Source of the DNA: CALODP01 sp942492055
GTDB lineage: Bacteria > Bacteroidota > Ignavibacteria > Ignavibacteriales > Melioribacteraceae
Length of the DNA stretch: 64,000 bases
Direction of reading: 5' to 3'
NCBI GenBank assembly: GCA_942492055.1
Contig: CALODP010000031.1
Coordinates: 1-64,000 of the forward strand
Shown: in pieces, positions 7,926-16,441 of the stretch
Numbering within the stretch: the first letter of the stretch is position 1
How the letters are laid out: every line of letters starts with the position of its first letter
The notes under the pieces: model-generated
What the model was told of the DNA's origin: nothing
Database searches by the model: none
What the model saw: the letters and a program-made list of their open reading frames with translations, nothing else
Made by a program: the position numbers and the translations under genes

Positions 7926-9266
7926 ATGGGCAAAATAACACAAGTAATTAAAAGAAACGGAAAGGTAGTTAACTTCACTCCGAACCGAATAATGAACGCG
8001 ATATACAGAGCGGCAGTATCGGTTGGCGGACGTGATAAGGCTACGGCGCAGGAACTTGCGGATCAGGTTGTAAAAAGATTGGAAGCTTCCGCGTCAGAGA
8101 ATTATGTTCCTCATATCGAAGAGATTCAGGATACGGTAGAAAAGGTATTGATTGAAAACGGTCACGCCAAAGTCGCAAAGGAATATATTCTTTACAGAGA
8201 CGAGCGATCGAAAAAGAGAACCCAAAACGCTAAGCAGGGAACTCTTCCTTCGAACAATATTCCCTGGAAGAAGATATGGCATATTTTGGATTGGTCGATA
8301 TCAAACGAATTGAATACAATTCAAAAGCTGAATAAAAAGATTGAGGAAGGAAAATTCGCTCAGGTTGTAGAGCTTGGTGAAAAAGCATACGAGCATGATG
8401 TTGAAATCGCGGCGGATATGGTTATTGAGCGGAGAGAAAAACTGAAGATGGTTTTCATCACCGGTCCTTCTTCTTCGGGAAAAACAACCACAACCAACCG
8501 TTTGGAAGAGAAGCTGAAAGAGAAAGGATTCAGTTTTGTCCCTCTTAATGTGGATCACTATTTCTTCGATCTCGAGTTGCATCCTAAGGATGAATTCGGT
8601 GATTATGATTTCGAAACTCCGCAGGCTTTGGACTTGGATTTGATCAACAATCATCTTGAGCGCTTAGGAAACGGCGAGGAAGTTAAGATTCCGTATTATG
8701 ATTTCAAAGCAGGAAAAAGACATCTCGATCAGACCCCTATAAAACTTGAAGAAAATCAGATATTGTTGATAGATAGCCTTCACGGATTATATCCTAAGTT
8801 CGGGGAAAATATTCCGGCAGAAAAGAAATTCAAATTATATCTCGAGCCACTACTCCAGATGAAAGGGGCCGATGATATGTATATCCAATGGACCGATCTC
8901 AGGTTGATAAGAAGAATGTTGCGCGACTCGGTTCAGAGAGCTTACAATCCGCAGCAAACTTTAGAGCACTGGCATTACGTAAGAGCGAGTGAGTTAAGAA
9001 ACATAACCCCTTACGCCAACACAGCCGATTACATAATCAGTAGCGGAATGCCTTATGAGATAGCTTTGTACCGTCCTCTTCTTCTGGAAAAATTCAGAGA
9101 ATGGGAAGAGTTATACAAAAACGATCCGTTGCGCGAGGACGCTTATACCCGCGCGGCAAGAGTGCGCAAAGTATTGGAAGCGGTACTTCCGATTGAAGAT
9201 AACTCTCCCGTACCAAAGAATTCGGTTTTACGCGAATTCATTGGCGGAAGTGTCTATAAATATTGA
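7926..9266 (+). CDS. ATP-cone domain plus uridine kinase-like P-loop protein
   Basis: A 446-residue fusion. Residues 1-95 form an ATP-cone domain (TQVIKRNGKVVNFTPNRIMN at the start, EYILYRDERSKKR at its end), a nucleotide-sensing module best known from ribonucleotide reductase. From about residue 178 there is a phosphoribulokinase/uridine kinase domain with Walker A ITGPSSSGKTTTT, NVDHYFFD and LLIDSLHGLYPKF. It likely phosphorylates a nucleoside or similar small molecule under ATP/dATP control. The ribosome site GGAGGG is close to the ATG. The gene stands alone between array R1 and the converging ArsC-like gene. The substrate is not known. Confidence 0.85.
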   Translation: MGKITQVIKRNGKVVNFTPNRIMNAIYRAAVSVGGRDKATAQELADQVVKRLEASASENYVPHIEEIQDTVEKVLIENGHAKVAKEYILYRDERSKKRTQNAKQGTLPSNNIPWKKIWHILDWSISNELNTIQKLNKKIEEGKFAQVVELGEKAYEHDVEIAADMVIERREKLKMVFITGPSSSGKTTTTNRLEEKLKEKGFSFVPLNVDHYFFDLELHPKDEFGDYDFETPQALDLDLINNHLERLGNGEEVKIPYYDFKAGKRHLDQTPIKLEENQILLIDSLHGLYPKFGENIPAEKKFKLYLEPLLQMKGADDMYIQWTDLRLIRRMLRDSVQRAYNPQQTLEHWHYVRASELRNITPYANTADYIISSGMPYEIALYRPLLLEKFREWEELYKNDPLREDAYTRAARVRKVLEAVLPIEDNSPVPKNSVLREFIGGSVYKY

Positions 9267-9268
9267 GT

Positions 9269-9622
9269 TTAATCGAATAGCTCATTAATTTTTTCTACGG
9301 GGCGGGCCAATACGGCCTTGTCCCCTTTTTCAACAATAGGCCTCTCAACCAGATCGGGGTTTGCCACCAGATAATCGAGGATCTCTTCTTCTGAATAATT
9401 CTTCTCTTTGAAACCCAGTTCCTTATATGCCTTATCCCTCTTACGCAATAACTCGCCCGGGCTCATTCCCATTTTCGAAAGCAATTCACTAAGCTTCTCT
9501 TTTGTGAACGGCTCTATGTAATAATTGATTCTATCGAAATCATAGCCGTGTTCATTCAATAATTTCACAGTTTTTTTGCAAGTTGTGCATGTTGGTTTTT
9601 CATAAACTGCTATTTTTTCCAT
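9269..9622 (-). CDS. ArsC/Spx-family thioredoxin-fold protein
   Basis: A 117-residue protein of the glutaredoxin-like arsenate reductase superfamily. YEKPTCTTCKKT near residues 8-19 has a CxxC pair, and the later RPIVEKG contains the conserved Arg-Pro of ArsC proteins. Members reduce arsenate with glutathione, act as Spx-type RNA polymerase partners, or have unknown roles (YffB type). No arsenic genes are adjacent, so the arsenate role is not supported by context. It converges tail-to-tail with the kinase gene with a 2-bp gap. A second relative is at 41702-42043. Confidence 0.8.
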   Translation of the reverse strand: MEKIAVYEKPTCTTCKKTVKLLNEHGYDFDRINYYIEPFTKEKLSELLSKMGMSPGELLRKRDKAYKELGFKEKNYSEEEILDYLVANPDLVERPIVEKGDKAVLARPVEKINELFD

Positions 9623-9736
9623 ATTTTAAGACCCCTTTTGAAAATAGTTTTGGAGAAAGCCAAGATAATTTTCTAATGGAAAAATTACCAATAATCTTTT
9701 TGATTTGTCCTTTCAATTAATAGAGGAAAAATATTT

Positions 9737-11905
9737 ATGAATATTCCATTGCAAATTGCGGCGGAACTATCGTTGCAAGAGAAGCAAGTGCTTGCCACAA
9801 TAGGTTTATTGCAGGAAGGAGCTACCGTTCCTTTTATCGCGCGATATAGAAAAGAACATACCGGTGGGTTGGATGAAGATCAAATCAGAGATGTAGAAGA
9901 TAGACTGAACTATCTGACTTTACTTGAAGATAGAAAAGCCACGGTTCTTAAGAGCATAGAAGAACAGGGTAAACTTACCGACGAATTAAAGGCTAAAATA
10001 GTAGCCGCAGTAAAGTTACAAGAGGTAGAAGATCTTTATTTGCCATACAAACCAAAGAGAAGAACCCGCGGTACAATAGCAAAAGAAAAAGGCTTGGAAC
10101 CACTTGCTCTCTTTATAATAGAAAACCCGAAATTCGAAGGAGAATTGGAAGAGAAGCTGGCCGAATTCATCGACGAAGAGAAAGGTGTAGCGAATACTCA
10201 GGAAGCTCTGAAGGGTGCGATGGATATTATTGCAGAGATGATAAGCGAAAGCGCCGAAGTAAGAAAAGCGGTTCGCGAGATATTATTGGAAGAAGCAGTA
10301 ATTGTATCCGCAAACAATAATCCGAAACCGGAAGATGTTCCTCCCGGAAAGAAAGACGTCTTCGAAATCTATCATGATTTCAAAATAGAGATAACGAAAA
10401 TAAAGCCATATCAGTTATTGGCTATCAATCGTGGTGAGAGAGAGAAATTCCTAAAAGTAACATTGAGCTTCGATAAACCGGGAATTCTGGGTGAGATGTT
10501 CTACACATTCTTCGAATACGAAGAGACCGTCTTTGCGGAAATATTGGAAGAAGTTATTGACGACTCATTCATGAGATTGATTTTCCCATCGATTGAGCGA
10601 GAAGTTAGAAAACATCTTACGGAAGAAGCTGATCTTCACGCGATTGAAATATTCGCTTCGAATCTTAAACAATTGTTACTTCAGCCCCCTATAGCCGGAA
10701 AGATGATAATGGGAATCGATCCGGGCTTTGTATCCGGTTCCAAAATAGCGATAATCGATCAGACAGGAAAATATATTGCCGGAGAAACAATTTATCCTCA
10801 TCCTCCTCAAAAGAGAATGATTCAGGCCAAAGCTACCGTGTTGGCCTTCGTAAAAAAATATGACGTAGGACTAATAGCGATAGGAAACGGAACAGCTAGC
10901 CGCGAAACGGAATTGATGATAGCCGAGTTGATTCAGGACAATAATCTTGATTGTCACTATCTGATAGTTAGTGAAGCCGGTGCTTCGGTTTATTCCGCCT
11001 CGAAAATTGCCAAAGAAGAATTCCCCGAATTGGAAGCGAGCCAGCGAGGGAATATTTCCATCGCCCGAAGAGTTCTCGATCCTTTGGCGGAACTTGTGAA
11101 GATCGATCCGAAATCGATAGGGGTTGGTCTTTATCAACACGATGTAGATCAGAAGTTATTGATGCAAAAGTTGGATAACGTTGTAGTAAGTTGCGTTAAC
11201 TACGTCGGGGTTGATGTTAATACCGCCTCCGCCTCGTTACTGACTTACGTTTCCGGTTTGAATAAAAGAATCGCGAATAACTTCGTGAAGTATCGCGACG
11301 AAATAGGTAAGTTCACAAGCAGAAAGCAATTTATGGAAGTAGCCGGTGTAGGCGCGAAATTATTCGAGCAGGCTGCCGGTTTCTTAAAGATTTCCGAAGG
11401 AGAAAATCCTTTGGATAACACCTTTATCCATCCCGAATCTTATACAGCCACAGAAGAACTGTTGAAAATGTGCAACATGGACCCCGCAAATATCAGCGAT
11501 TCGGGTAGCCTTGTTAATCTCTTTACAAAACAAAAAGGGATTTCCAACATCGCCTGTCAGTTGAATATCGGCGAGCCTACACTCGAAGATATCGTAGAAA
11601 ACATCAATAAGCCGGGAAGAGACCCTCGTGACGAAATGCCTAAACCAATACTCAGAAGTGACGTATTGAAAATGGAAGATCTTCAAGAAGGGATGAAGTT
11701 GAAAGGAACAGTAAGGAACGTTGTGGATTTCGGCGCGTTCGTTGATATCGGTGTAAAACAGGACGGACTGATTCATATTTCCCAGATGGGTAATCGTTTT
11801 GTGAAGAACCCGTTGGAAATTCTTCAGGTCGGCGACATTATAGATGTCAGCATCGTTAAAGTTGATATCGCTAAAGGACGAATCGGCCTTAGCATGAAAG
11901 ACTAA
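9737..11905 (+). CDS. tex: Tex family RNA-binding transcription accessory protein
   Basis: A 722-residue Tex protein: N-terminal helical domain (IAAELSLQEKQVLATIGLL), conserved FIARYRKEHTGGLDEDQIRD near residue 34, a YqgF/RNase H-like domain around IMGIDPGFVSGSKIAI (about 328), helix-hairpin-helix segments around 490-560, and a C-terminal S1 domain (GTVRNVVDFGAFVDIGVKQD, about 655). Tex binds nucleic acids and acts in transcription. The ribosome site AGAGGAAA precedes ATG. Its last 4 bp overlap the stop of the small minus-strand gene. Confidence 0.95.
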   Translation: MNIPLQIAAELSLQEKQVLATIGLLQEGATVPFIARYRKEHTGGLDEDQIRDVEDRLNYLTLLEDRKATVLKSIEEQGKLTDELKAKIVAAVKLQEVEDLYLPYKPKRRTRGTIAKEKGLEPLALFIIENPKFEGELEEKLAEFIDEEKGVANTQEALKGAMDIIAEMISESAEVRKAVREILLEEAVIVSANNNPKPEDVPPGKKDVFEIYHDFKIEITKIKPYQLLAINRGEREKFLKVTLSFDKPGILGEMFYTFFEYEETVFAEILEEVIDDSFMRLIFPSIEREVRKHLTEEADLHAIEIFASNLKQLLLQPPIAGKMIMGIDPGFVSGSKIAIIDQTGKYIAGETIYPHPPQKRMIQAKATVLAFVKKYDVGLIAIGNGTASRETELMIAELIQDNNLDCHYLIVSEAGASVYSASKIAKEEFPELEASQRGNISIARRVLDPLAELVKIDPKSIGVGLYQHDVDQKLLMQKLDNVVVSCVNYVGVDVNTASASLLTYVSGLNKRIANNFVKYRDEIGKFTSRKQFMEVAGVGAKLFEQAAGFLKISEGENPLDNTFIHPESYTATEELLKMCNMDPANISDSGSLVNLFTKQKGISNIACQLNIGEPTLEDIVENINKPGRDPRDEMPKPILRSDVLKMEDLQEGMKLKGTVRNVVDFGAFVDIGVKQDGLIHISQMGNRFVKNPLEILQVGDIIDVSIVKVDIAKGRIGLSMKD

Positions 11906-12093
11906 CTTTGCTTATACCCGAAACACTTATTGTGTTTGTTATTATACTTTTGGAAATGCTTGCAGAAAACGGCTTGTTCTTTTCTGCAAGCTCCAATCAT
12001 CTCCGGACCGGAAAAATCGGCGAACCGGCATGAAAAGTCGCAATACAAAGGGAATTTCGGTTCCGATTTTTTTTCTTTCTTTCGTGTTGCCAT
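11902..12093 (-). CDS. Small cysteine-rich hypothetical protein
   Basis: A 63-residue basic protein with a K-rich N terminus (MATRKKEKKSEPK) and five cysteines in C-x3-C, C-x7-C and final C positions, suggesting a metal-binding or disulfide-rich fold. A strong ribosome site AAGGGGGAACT stands directly before the ATG, which favours a real gene despite its size. It converges on tex and overlaps the tex stop codon by 4 bp. I do not recognise the family. Confidence 0.55.
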   Translation of the reverse strand: MATRKKEKKSEPKFPLYCDFSCRFADFSGPEMIGACRKEQAVFCKHFQKYNNKHNKCFGYKQS

Positions 12094-12179
12094 AGTTCCC
12101 CCTTTTATTTATTATGAGATTAGGCTTTTCTTTAGTATTTTTATACCTTATGTCGAAGTTTATCAAATCTTAAGTTTAT

Positions 12180-12938
12180 ATGAAAGTTTACGAAAAATTA
12201 TTAGATACGATTACCCAAAGGGGCGCCGCCTATTTAATCCTGATTGACCCCGATAAGATAAACGGCAATAAGCTTGCCGAGTTTGTTTCCCATTGTGAAA
12301 AATGCGGAGTTGACGGCTTTCTGATCGGTGGTAGCTTAATGTTTACAAATCATTTGTATGAAAGCATTTCCATAATAAAAGAAAGCTCTTCCCTTCCCGT
12401 TATTATTTTCCCGGGAAGTGTCAGTCAGGTTGTTCCTAACGCGGACGCTATTCTCTTTATCTCCCTTATTAGCGGGAGAAATCCGGATCAATTAATCGGA
12501 GAACATGTTCTTGCAGCTCCGACGATAAAGAAGACCGGAATAGAGCCTATTCCTACCGGATATATGTTGGTTGAATCCGGAAGTGTTACTACCGTGGAAT
12601 ACATTAGCGGAAGTAAACCTCTGCCGAGAAAGAAACCTGAAATAGCCACTGCCACAGCATTAGCAGCTCAATATCTGGGAATGAAAATGGTTTATCTGGA
12701 AGCCGGCTCAGGGGCAAGCAAGACTGTCCCCGATAACATGGTGAAAATGGTTTCGGGTGCTTTGGATATTCCTGTGATAGTTGGCGGAGGAATCAGAACA
12801 CCGGAAGAGGCCGCCGGGAAAGTAGCTAACGGAGCTAAAGCAATTGTTACCGGAAATTACTTTGAGGATGAATCTAACTGGCATTTGATAGAAGAATTCG
12901 CGAATGCTATTCACGGGAAGCCTTCAACTAGAATATAA
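12180..12938 (+). CDS. Geranylgeranylglyceryl phosphate synthase family (PcrB/GGGPS)
   Basis: A 252-residue TIM-barrel prenyltransferase. Hallmarks are YLILIDPDK near residue 20 with the G1P-binding aspartates, FPGSVSQV near 82, PTGYMLVESG near 122 and the C-terminal phosphate loop VIVGGGIRTPEEA near 200. The enzyme joins sn-glycerol-1-phosphate to a polyprenyl diphosphate, the first step of archaeal-type ether lipid synthesis. Homologues occur in Bacteroidota, where the final lipid role is less clear. No G1P dehydrogenase gene is seen nearby. The next gene, gmhA, starts 13 bp downstream and is probably in the same operon. Confidence 0.9.
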   Translation: MKVYEKLLDTITQRGAAYLILIDPDKINGNKLAEFVSHCEKCGVDGFLIGGSLMFTNHLYESISIIKESSSLPVIIFPGSVSQVVPNADAILFISLISGRNPDQLIGEHVLAAPTIKKTGIEPIPTGYMLVESGSVTTVEYISGSKPLPRKKPEIATATALAAQYLGMKMVYLEAGSGASKTVPDNMVKMVSGALDIPVIVGGGIRTPEEAAGKVANGAKAIVTGNYFEDESNWHLIEEFANAIHGKPSTRI

Positions 12939-12951
12939 TTGAGGACAAAAA

Positions 12952-13530
12952 TTGAATAAAATAGATTTCATAGAACAATCTCTGAAAGAGAGCTCCGAAG
13001 TAAAATTAAAGATTTTGAAGAAGTGCGCGAAAGAAATTACCGATGGCGCTGATTTGATAATTGACGCGTTCAAGAAGGGAAATAAATTATTACTCTGCGG
13101 AAACGGTGGAAGCGCTGCCGATTCTCAACATCTGGCAGCAGAATTTGTAATAAGATTATGCCACGATATCGATCGTCCGGCTCTTCCGGCTATTGCCATC
13201 ACAACAGATACATCGAATCTTACGGCAGGCGGAAATGACATCGGTTTCGATAATGTTTTTGCTCGCAATGTCGAAGGACTCGGAAATTCCGGGGATGTTC
13301 TTTTGGCAATATCCACAAGTGGAAATTCCAAAAACGTAGTCCTCGCTGTTGAGAAAGCAAAATCGAAGGGGATGAAAACAATCGGCTTTTTGGGAGCCAC
13401 CGGTGGGAAGCTCAAATCCATGGTTGATGTTCCGGTAATTATTCCGAGCGAAAGCGTACAAAGAATCCAGGAAGGGCATATTACAGTCGGACACATTATT
13501 TGTGAAATTGTAGAGCGTTCACTCTATTAG
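12952..13530 (+). CDS. gmhA: Sedoheptulose-7-phosphate isomerase (phosphoheptose isomerase)
   Basis: A 192-residue SIS-domain protein. LLCGNGGSAADSQHLAAEFV near residue 46 is the GmhA signature, followed by LAISTSGNSKNV near 118 and the C-terminal EGHITVGHIICEIVE with the active-site histidine. It converts sedoheptulose 7-phosphate to D-glycero-D-manno-heptose 7-phosphate for lipopolysaccharide or S-layer glycan heptose. Start is TTG 12952 with GAGGA seven bases upstream. No other heptose gene is in the window. Confidence 0.93.
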   Translation: MNKIDFIEQSLKESSEVKLKILKKCAKEITDGADLIIDAFKKGNKLLLCGNGGSAADSQHLAAEFVIRLCHDIDRPALPAIAITTDTSNLTAGGNDIGFDNVFARNVEGLGNSGDVLLAISTSGNSKNVVLAVEKAKSKGMKTIGFLGATGGKLKSMVDVPVIIPSESVQRIQEGHITVGHIICEIVERSLY

Positions 13531-13580
13531 AACTTTTTTCTGTTGAACTTTTCAAAAGCATTTTTGTTATTGATATATGA

Positions 13581-13599
13581 ATCCCGTCTTAGGCGGGAT
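13581..13599 (+). terminator. Hairpin after gmhA
   Basis: ATCCCGTC/GGCGGGAT, an eight-pair stem with one G-T pair and a TTA loop, followed by a weak T-rich tract. It sits between gmhA and the aconitase gene. Confidence 0.45.
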
Positions 13600-13636
13600 C
13601 ATCTTATTTGTAACTTCTTAAAAAAGCGGGTGCGAA

Positions 13637-15895
13637 ATGACAGAAAACTTTGATCTCATCAGCAGCTTCTATTCTTCCTATTCTGAGAAAATTTCCGAAA
13701 CCAGAGAAAAACTAGGTAAACCACTTACCTATTCCGAAAAGATTCTATATTCTCACCTCAGCAACAAAATTCCGAACGGTTTTACCAGAGGTGAAGATTA
13801 TGTTGATCTTGCTCCCGACAGAGTTGCCATGCAGGACGCGACCGCTCAGATGGCATTACTACAGTTTATTCGCTCCGGCAAAAACACTACCGCTGTCCCA
13901 TCAACTGTACACTGTGATCATTTGATCCAGGCGAAAACAGGAGCCGAAGAAGATCTTTCCAGCGCCATAGCAGAGAATAGTGAAGTCTACGATTTCCTAG
14001 AATCTGTATCCCGAAAATATGGCATCGGATTTTGGAAACCGGGTGCAGGGATAATCCATCAGGTAGTTTTGGAGAATTACGCATTCCCCGGCGGTATGAT
14101 GATAGGAACTGATTCGCACACACCCAACGCCGGTGGCTTGGGAATGATAGCTATCGGAGTAGGTGGAGCAGACGCGGTTGATGTAATGGCAGGAATGCCT
14201 TGGGAATTGAAATGGCCGAAGATCATCGGTGTTAAGCTAACAGGAATGCTCTCAGGTTGGACTTCACCGAAGGATGTGATTTTGAAACTTGCCGGAATCC
14301 TTACCGTAAAAGGAGGAACCGGGGCTATCGTTGAGTACTTCGGAGAAGGAACCGAAACAATTTCGGCAACCGGTAAAGCGACTATTTGCAACATGGGGGC
14401 CGAAATCGGCGCGACTACTTCCCTCTTCCCTTTCGATAAGAAGATGACCGAATATTTGATAAGTACCGGAAGACCGGATGTCGCCGAATTAGCCAAAGAG
14501 AATTCACTTCATCTGCAAGCAGACAGTGAAGTTTACGATACTCCCGAAAAGTATTACGATCAGGTAATTGAAATAGATCTTACAACTCTGGAGCCACATC
14601 TCAACGGCCCATTTACTCCTGATTTGGCCTGGCCGATCTCCTCAATGAAATCAGCTGCTAAGGAAAATGGCTACCCTGAAAATCTAAGTGTTGCTTTGAT
14701 CGGAAGTTGCACCAATTCCAGTTACGAAGATATAGACAGAGCCGCGAATATTGCTAAACAGGCACTGGCTAAAGGACTTAAAGCGAAAGCTCAGTTCACC
14801 ATTACGCCGGGTTCCGAACAGGTTAGAGCTACAATCGAACGAGACGGACAATTGCAAACCCTGACTGAAATCGGAGGTGTGGTTTTAGCTAACGCATGCG
14901 GGCCATGCATTGGAATGTGGAAAAGAATGGATACTCAGTCCGGCGAAAGAAATACTATAGTGACTTCGTTCAATAGAAATTTCGCCAAAAGAAATGATGG
15001 TAATCCCGCTACCCTTGCGTTCGTAGCCTCTCCCGAAATTACAACCGCCTTGGCACTTGCGGGTAAGATTACATTTAACCCCTTAACCGACCATCTGGAA
15101 ACGGAATCGGGTGAAAAAGTAATGTTGTCTCCCCCGACAGGAGATGAATTACCATCTAATGGATTCAGCCAAGGAGCACAAGGATACATCCCTCCTTCCC
15201 CTGACGAAACTGTTGAAGTTAAAGTGGATGAGAACAGCGAAAGACTTCAATTGTTATACAAATTCCCCGAGTGGGACGGAAATGATTTCGAAGATCTTCC
15301 GGTGCTTTTGAAAGCGAAAGGAAAATGTACAACAGATCATATCTCTATGGCCGGCCCTTGGCTAAAATATCGGGGACACTTGGATAACATTTCGAACAAC
15401 ATGTTCTTAGGAGCCATTAACGCCTTTACCGATGAAGCCGGTGTTGTAAAAAATCGATATACCAATCAATATCAGAATGTAAGTGATGTGGCTCGTGATT
15501 ATAAATCGAGAAATATAGGATGGGTTATAATCGGTGATGAAAACTACGGAGAAGGCTCAAGCAGAGAGCACGCCGCTATGGAACCAAGACACCTTGGCGC
15601 CAAAGTGATTATCACAAAAAGCTTTGCCAGAATTCATGAGACAAATCTGAAGAAACAAGGAGTGCTCCCCCTAACATTCGCGGAGCCTCATGATTACGAC
15701 AAGATATTGGAAAATGATCTGTTAAGTATAATCGGGCTCAACAACCTGAAATCGGGCAGACCTGTAAAACTAATAATCACTCATGAAGATGGTTCCATTG
15801 AAGACGCGGTTCTAAATCACACATTCAATGATAATCAAATTGAATGGTTCAAAGCCGGAAGCGCCTTGAACCTAATTGCAGGAAATAATAACTGA
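13637..15895 (+). CDS. Aconitate hydratase, mitochondrial-type
   Basis: A 752-residue aconitase. The 4Fe-4S ligands lie in GSCTNSSYEDI (near residue 355) and ACGPCIGMW (near 420). STVHCDHLIQ near 90 and DSHTPNAGGLG near 157 are substrate-binding segments, and the swivel domain holds GDENYGEGSSREHAAMEPR near 634. It isomerises citrate to isocitrate in the TCA cycle. Length and motif order match the mitochondrial/AcnA-like form found in Bacteroidota. Isocitrate dehydrogenase is encoded 38 kb away. A hairpin terminator follows. Confidence 0.96.
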   Translation: MTENFDLISSFYSSYSEKISETREKLGKPLTYSEKILYSHLSNKIPNGFTRGEDYVDLAPDRVAMQDATAQMALLQFIRSGKNTTAVPSTVHCDHLIQAKTGAEEDLSSAIAENSEVYDFLESVSRKYGIGFWKPGAGIIHQVVLENYAFPGGMMIGTDSHTPNAGGLGMIAIGVGGADAVDVMAGMPWELKWPKIIGVKLTGMLSGWTSPKDVILKLAGILTVKGGTGAIVEYFGEGTETISATGKATICNMGAEIGATTSLFPFDKKMTEYLISTGRPDVAELAKENSLHLQADSEVYDTPEKYYDQVIEIDLTTLEPHLNGPFTPDLAWPISSMKSAAKENGYPENLSVALIGSCTNSSYEDIDRAANIAKQALAKGLKAKAQFTITPGSEQVRATIERDGQLQTLTEIGGVVLANACGPCIGMWKRMDTQSGERNTIVTSFNRNFAKRNDGNPATLAFVASPEITTALALAGKITFNPLTDHLETESGEKVMLSPPTGDELPSNGFSQGAQGYIPPSPDETVEVKVDENSERLQLLYKFPEWDGNDFEDLPVLLKAKGKCTTDHISMAGPWLKYRGHLDNISNNMFLGAINAFTDEAGVVKNRYTNQYQNVSDVARDYKSRNIGWVIIGDENYGEGSSREHAAMEPRHLGAKVIITKSFARIHETNLKKQGVLPLTFAEPHDYDKILENDLLSIIGLNNLKSGRPVKLIITHEDGSIEDAVLNHTFNDNQIEWFKAGSALNLIAGNNN

Positions 15896-15902
15896 TCATA
15901 TA

Positions 15903-15928
15903 AGAGGCTGGCATATTTGTCAGCCTCT
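15903..15928 (+). terminator. Aconitase gene terminator
   Basis: AGAGGCTG (15903-15910) pairs with CAGCCTCT (15921-15928) around a 10-base loop, followed by CTTGTTT. It stands directly after the aconitase stop codon. Confidence 0.75.
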
Positions 15929-15962
15929 CTTGTTTGATGACAATTTAATGATAATCGAACGG

Positions 15963-16371
15963 GAAGTAAGAATAAACTCCCCCGAAGCAAGTGTAAAAGA
16001 AGTTGAAGCAACATTAATAGAGGCGGAAGCATGAATGATAGATAAAGAAGCAACTACAAAAGATCAGGAAGCAAAAGCAAACCATTGCGAAGCAACCCCG
16101 ATAGAACCGGAAGCAATGATAAAAGATAAAGAAGCATTGATATAAGAGGAAGAAGCAACTATAACCGGTCGTTCGATTATCTTTGCTTCCCGACCGAACA
16201 TGGTTGCTTCCCCTTCGATTGCCTTTGCTTCGCGATCGAACATGGTTGCTTCCCCTTCGATTATCTTTGCTTCCCGACCGAACATGGTTGCTTCCCTTTC
16301 GATTACCTTTGCTTCACGAACGATAATGATTGCTTCTCGATTGATTTTCTTTGGTAATGTATTTGACTACT
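15963..16371. repeat. 21-bp repeat array R2, core GAAGCAA, inverted in the middle
   Basis: Left arm: ten units with core GAAGCAA (or GAAGTAA/GAAGCAT) starting at 15963, 15984, 16005, 16026, 16047, 16068, 16089, 16110, 16131 and 16152. Right arm: TTGCTTC cores at 16183, 16204, 16225, 16246, 16267, 16288, 16309 and 16330, and a decayed one at 16351. Every step is 21 bp. In the left arm the 14 bases between cores are degenerate. In the right arm they alternate between two conserved types (read on the minus strand: AGRYAATCGAASGR and CCATGTTCGRTCGS), giving a 42-bp higher period. Exactly 24 bp separate the last CAA from the first TTG. Non-coding. Confidence 0.92.
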
Positions 16372-16441
16372 TTGCTCTTTTAAGGTAGATCCCAAATTAA
16401 TAGAGCTTGTCCGATTATTTAATTGCCTGTATATTTGCGAC

